From Ramlibacter terrae (GTDB lineage: Bacteria; Pseudomonadota; Gammaproteobacteria; Burkholderiales; Burkholderiaceae_C): a stretch of 64,000 nt of DNA. The position numbers were made by a program, and so were the translations under genes. Of this stretch, positions 63,588 through 64,000 are shown piece after piece; the first letter of the stretch is position 1; the number at the start of each line of letters is the position of its first letter. The notes beneath the pieces were generated by a model. The model saw only the letters and a list, made by a program, of their open reading frames with translations, was not told the origin of the DNA and made no database searches. The DNA lies in the NCBI GenBank assembly GCA_013127575.1, contig CP053418.1:5084001-5148000 (forward strand), in the 5' to 3' direction.

Positions 63588-64000
63588 TCAGCGGCGGCGC
63601 TTGGGCGCCAGCAGGGTGCCGCGGCAGTTGGGGGCGCCGCACCAGCAGGGATACTCGGCCTTGAGCTTCTTGGTGTACGGCTCGTCGATGATCAGGCCGT
63701 AGTCGTAGTTGAGCTCCTCGCCGGCCTTGATGTTGCGCAGGCTCTTGATGAACACCCGGCCCTCGTCCTCGTCGGCTTCGCAGTTGGGGTTGCACGAGTG
63801 GTTGATCCAGCGCGAGGCGTTGCCGCCGTGGGCGGCGTCGATCACCCGGTCTTCGTCGACGTGGAAGTAGAAGGTATGGTTCGGGTCTTCCGGGTTCCAC
63901 GGGTGGCGGCGCTGGGCTTCCTTCCACGTGATGATCTCGCCGATGTATTCGATCAGCGTTTCCCCCTCGGGGATGTCCCGGAGCGCGAAGACGCCCTTGC
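63588..64000 (-). CDS. SET-domain protein-lysine methyltransferase (5' end outside window)
   Basis: The last 137 residues are present in one continuous frame. They carry a SET core: GVFALRDIPEGETLIEYIGE, then RWINHSCNPNCEADE (the pseudoknot motif NHSCxPN), GEELNYDYG with the catalytic Tyr, and a post-SET-like CWCGAPNCRG with three cysteines for zinc. The basic end is KRRR. SET enzymes methylate protein lysines with SAM; they are common in eukaryotes and occur sporadically in bacteria. The target is unknown. It precedes birA and the SPOR gene. Confidence 0.88.
   Translation of the reverse strand, partial: KGVFALRDIPEGETLIEYIGEIITWKEAQRRHPWNPEDPNHTFYFHVDEDRVIDAAHGGNASRWINHSCNPNCEADEDEGRVFIKSLRNIKAGEELNYDYGLIIDEPYTKKLKAEYPCWCGAPNCRGTLLAPKRRR

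Overview
The window is GC-rich (about 70%) chromosomal DNA. Gene content and protein sequence point to a betaproteobacterium of the order Burkholderiales, most likely Comamonadaceae near Ramlibacter or Variovorax (inference). No tRNA, rRNA, CRISPR array, prophage, insertion sequence or other mobile element was seen.

Key to reading the annotation: most genes are broken by 1-2 base shifts, yet each intact protein can be reassembled by joining adjacent frames. About 80 of roughly 100 breaks (hand count) fall where the protein requires CCTGG or CCAGG but the sequence reads CTGG, CCGG, CCAG, CCTG, CGG or CGGG. Some sites are substitutions (CCTGG to CCCGG), including two leucine-to-proline changes at conserved RecA positions. 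Many other CCWGG sites are intact. I read this as a systematic base-calling artefact at a methylated CCWGG motif, not as pseudogenes. Coordinates below span the restored genes, and entries list only their own break points.

Layout. 1-3273: end of an RND periplasmic adaptor and the RND pump. 3391-4745: heptose adenylyltransferase and a ferritin-like diiron protein. 4772-13362: a MerR regulator divergent from glutathione peroxidase, followed by a co-directional lipid-modification cluster (COG2907 flavoprotein, DUF1365, Cfa-type methyltransferase, chalcone-isomerase-like protein, GPH-type carrier, DUF3833, SDR, SnoaL-like). This resembles light- or singlet-oxygen-induced clusters of other proteobacteria. 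13376-20637: housekeeping genes (GST, purB, yaeQ, zinc-ribbon proteins, TerC under a yybP-ykoY riboswitch, M48 protease, moaC). 20634-37552: a surface-glycan cluster with a PglL/Wzy-like polymerase or ligase, glycosyltransferases, AsnB-type amidotransferase, methyltransferases, a MurJ-like flippase, a flavoprotein, GtrA and large membrane proteins, mostly translationally coupled.

37638-48051 is the most unusual block. One minus-strand operon runs CHASE2-Ser/Thr kinase, PP2C phosphatase, FHA protein, CHASE2-nucleotide cyclase, phosphodiesterase-like metallo-beta-lactamase-fold protein, then a GAF-containing PilB/GspE ATPase. It is followed by a pilin gene with its own sigma-54 promoter and a tandem pair of PilR-like sites. 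Two second-messenger chemistries therefore sit directly upstream of a pilus or secretion motor.

48234-53811: a second TerC, sucD-sucC, argC, recX and recA. 53956-61494: a MarR regulator, a two-component system, and a polyamine-type ABC importer operon ending in an Asp/Glu/hydantoin racemase-family gene. 61482-64000: a second GST, a SPOR-domain protein, BirA, and a SET-domain protein cut by the window end. No gene-free stretch exceeds 300 bases; the longest is the riboswitch leader at 16830-17114.
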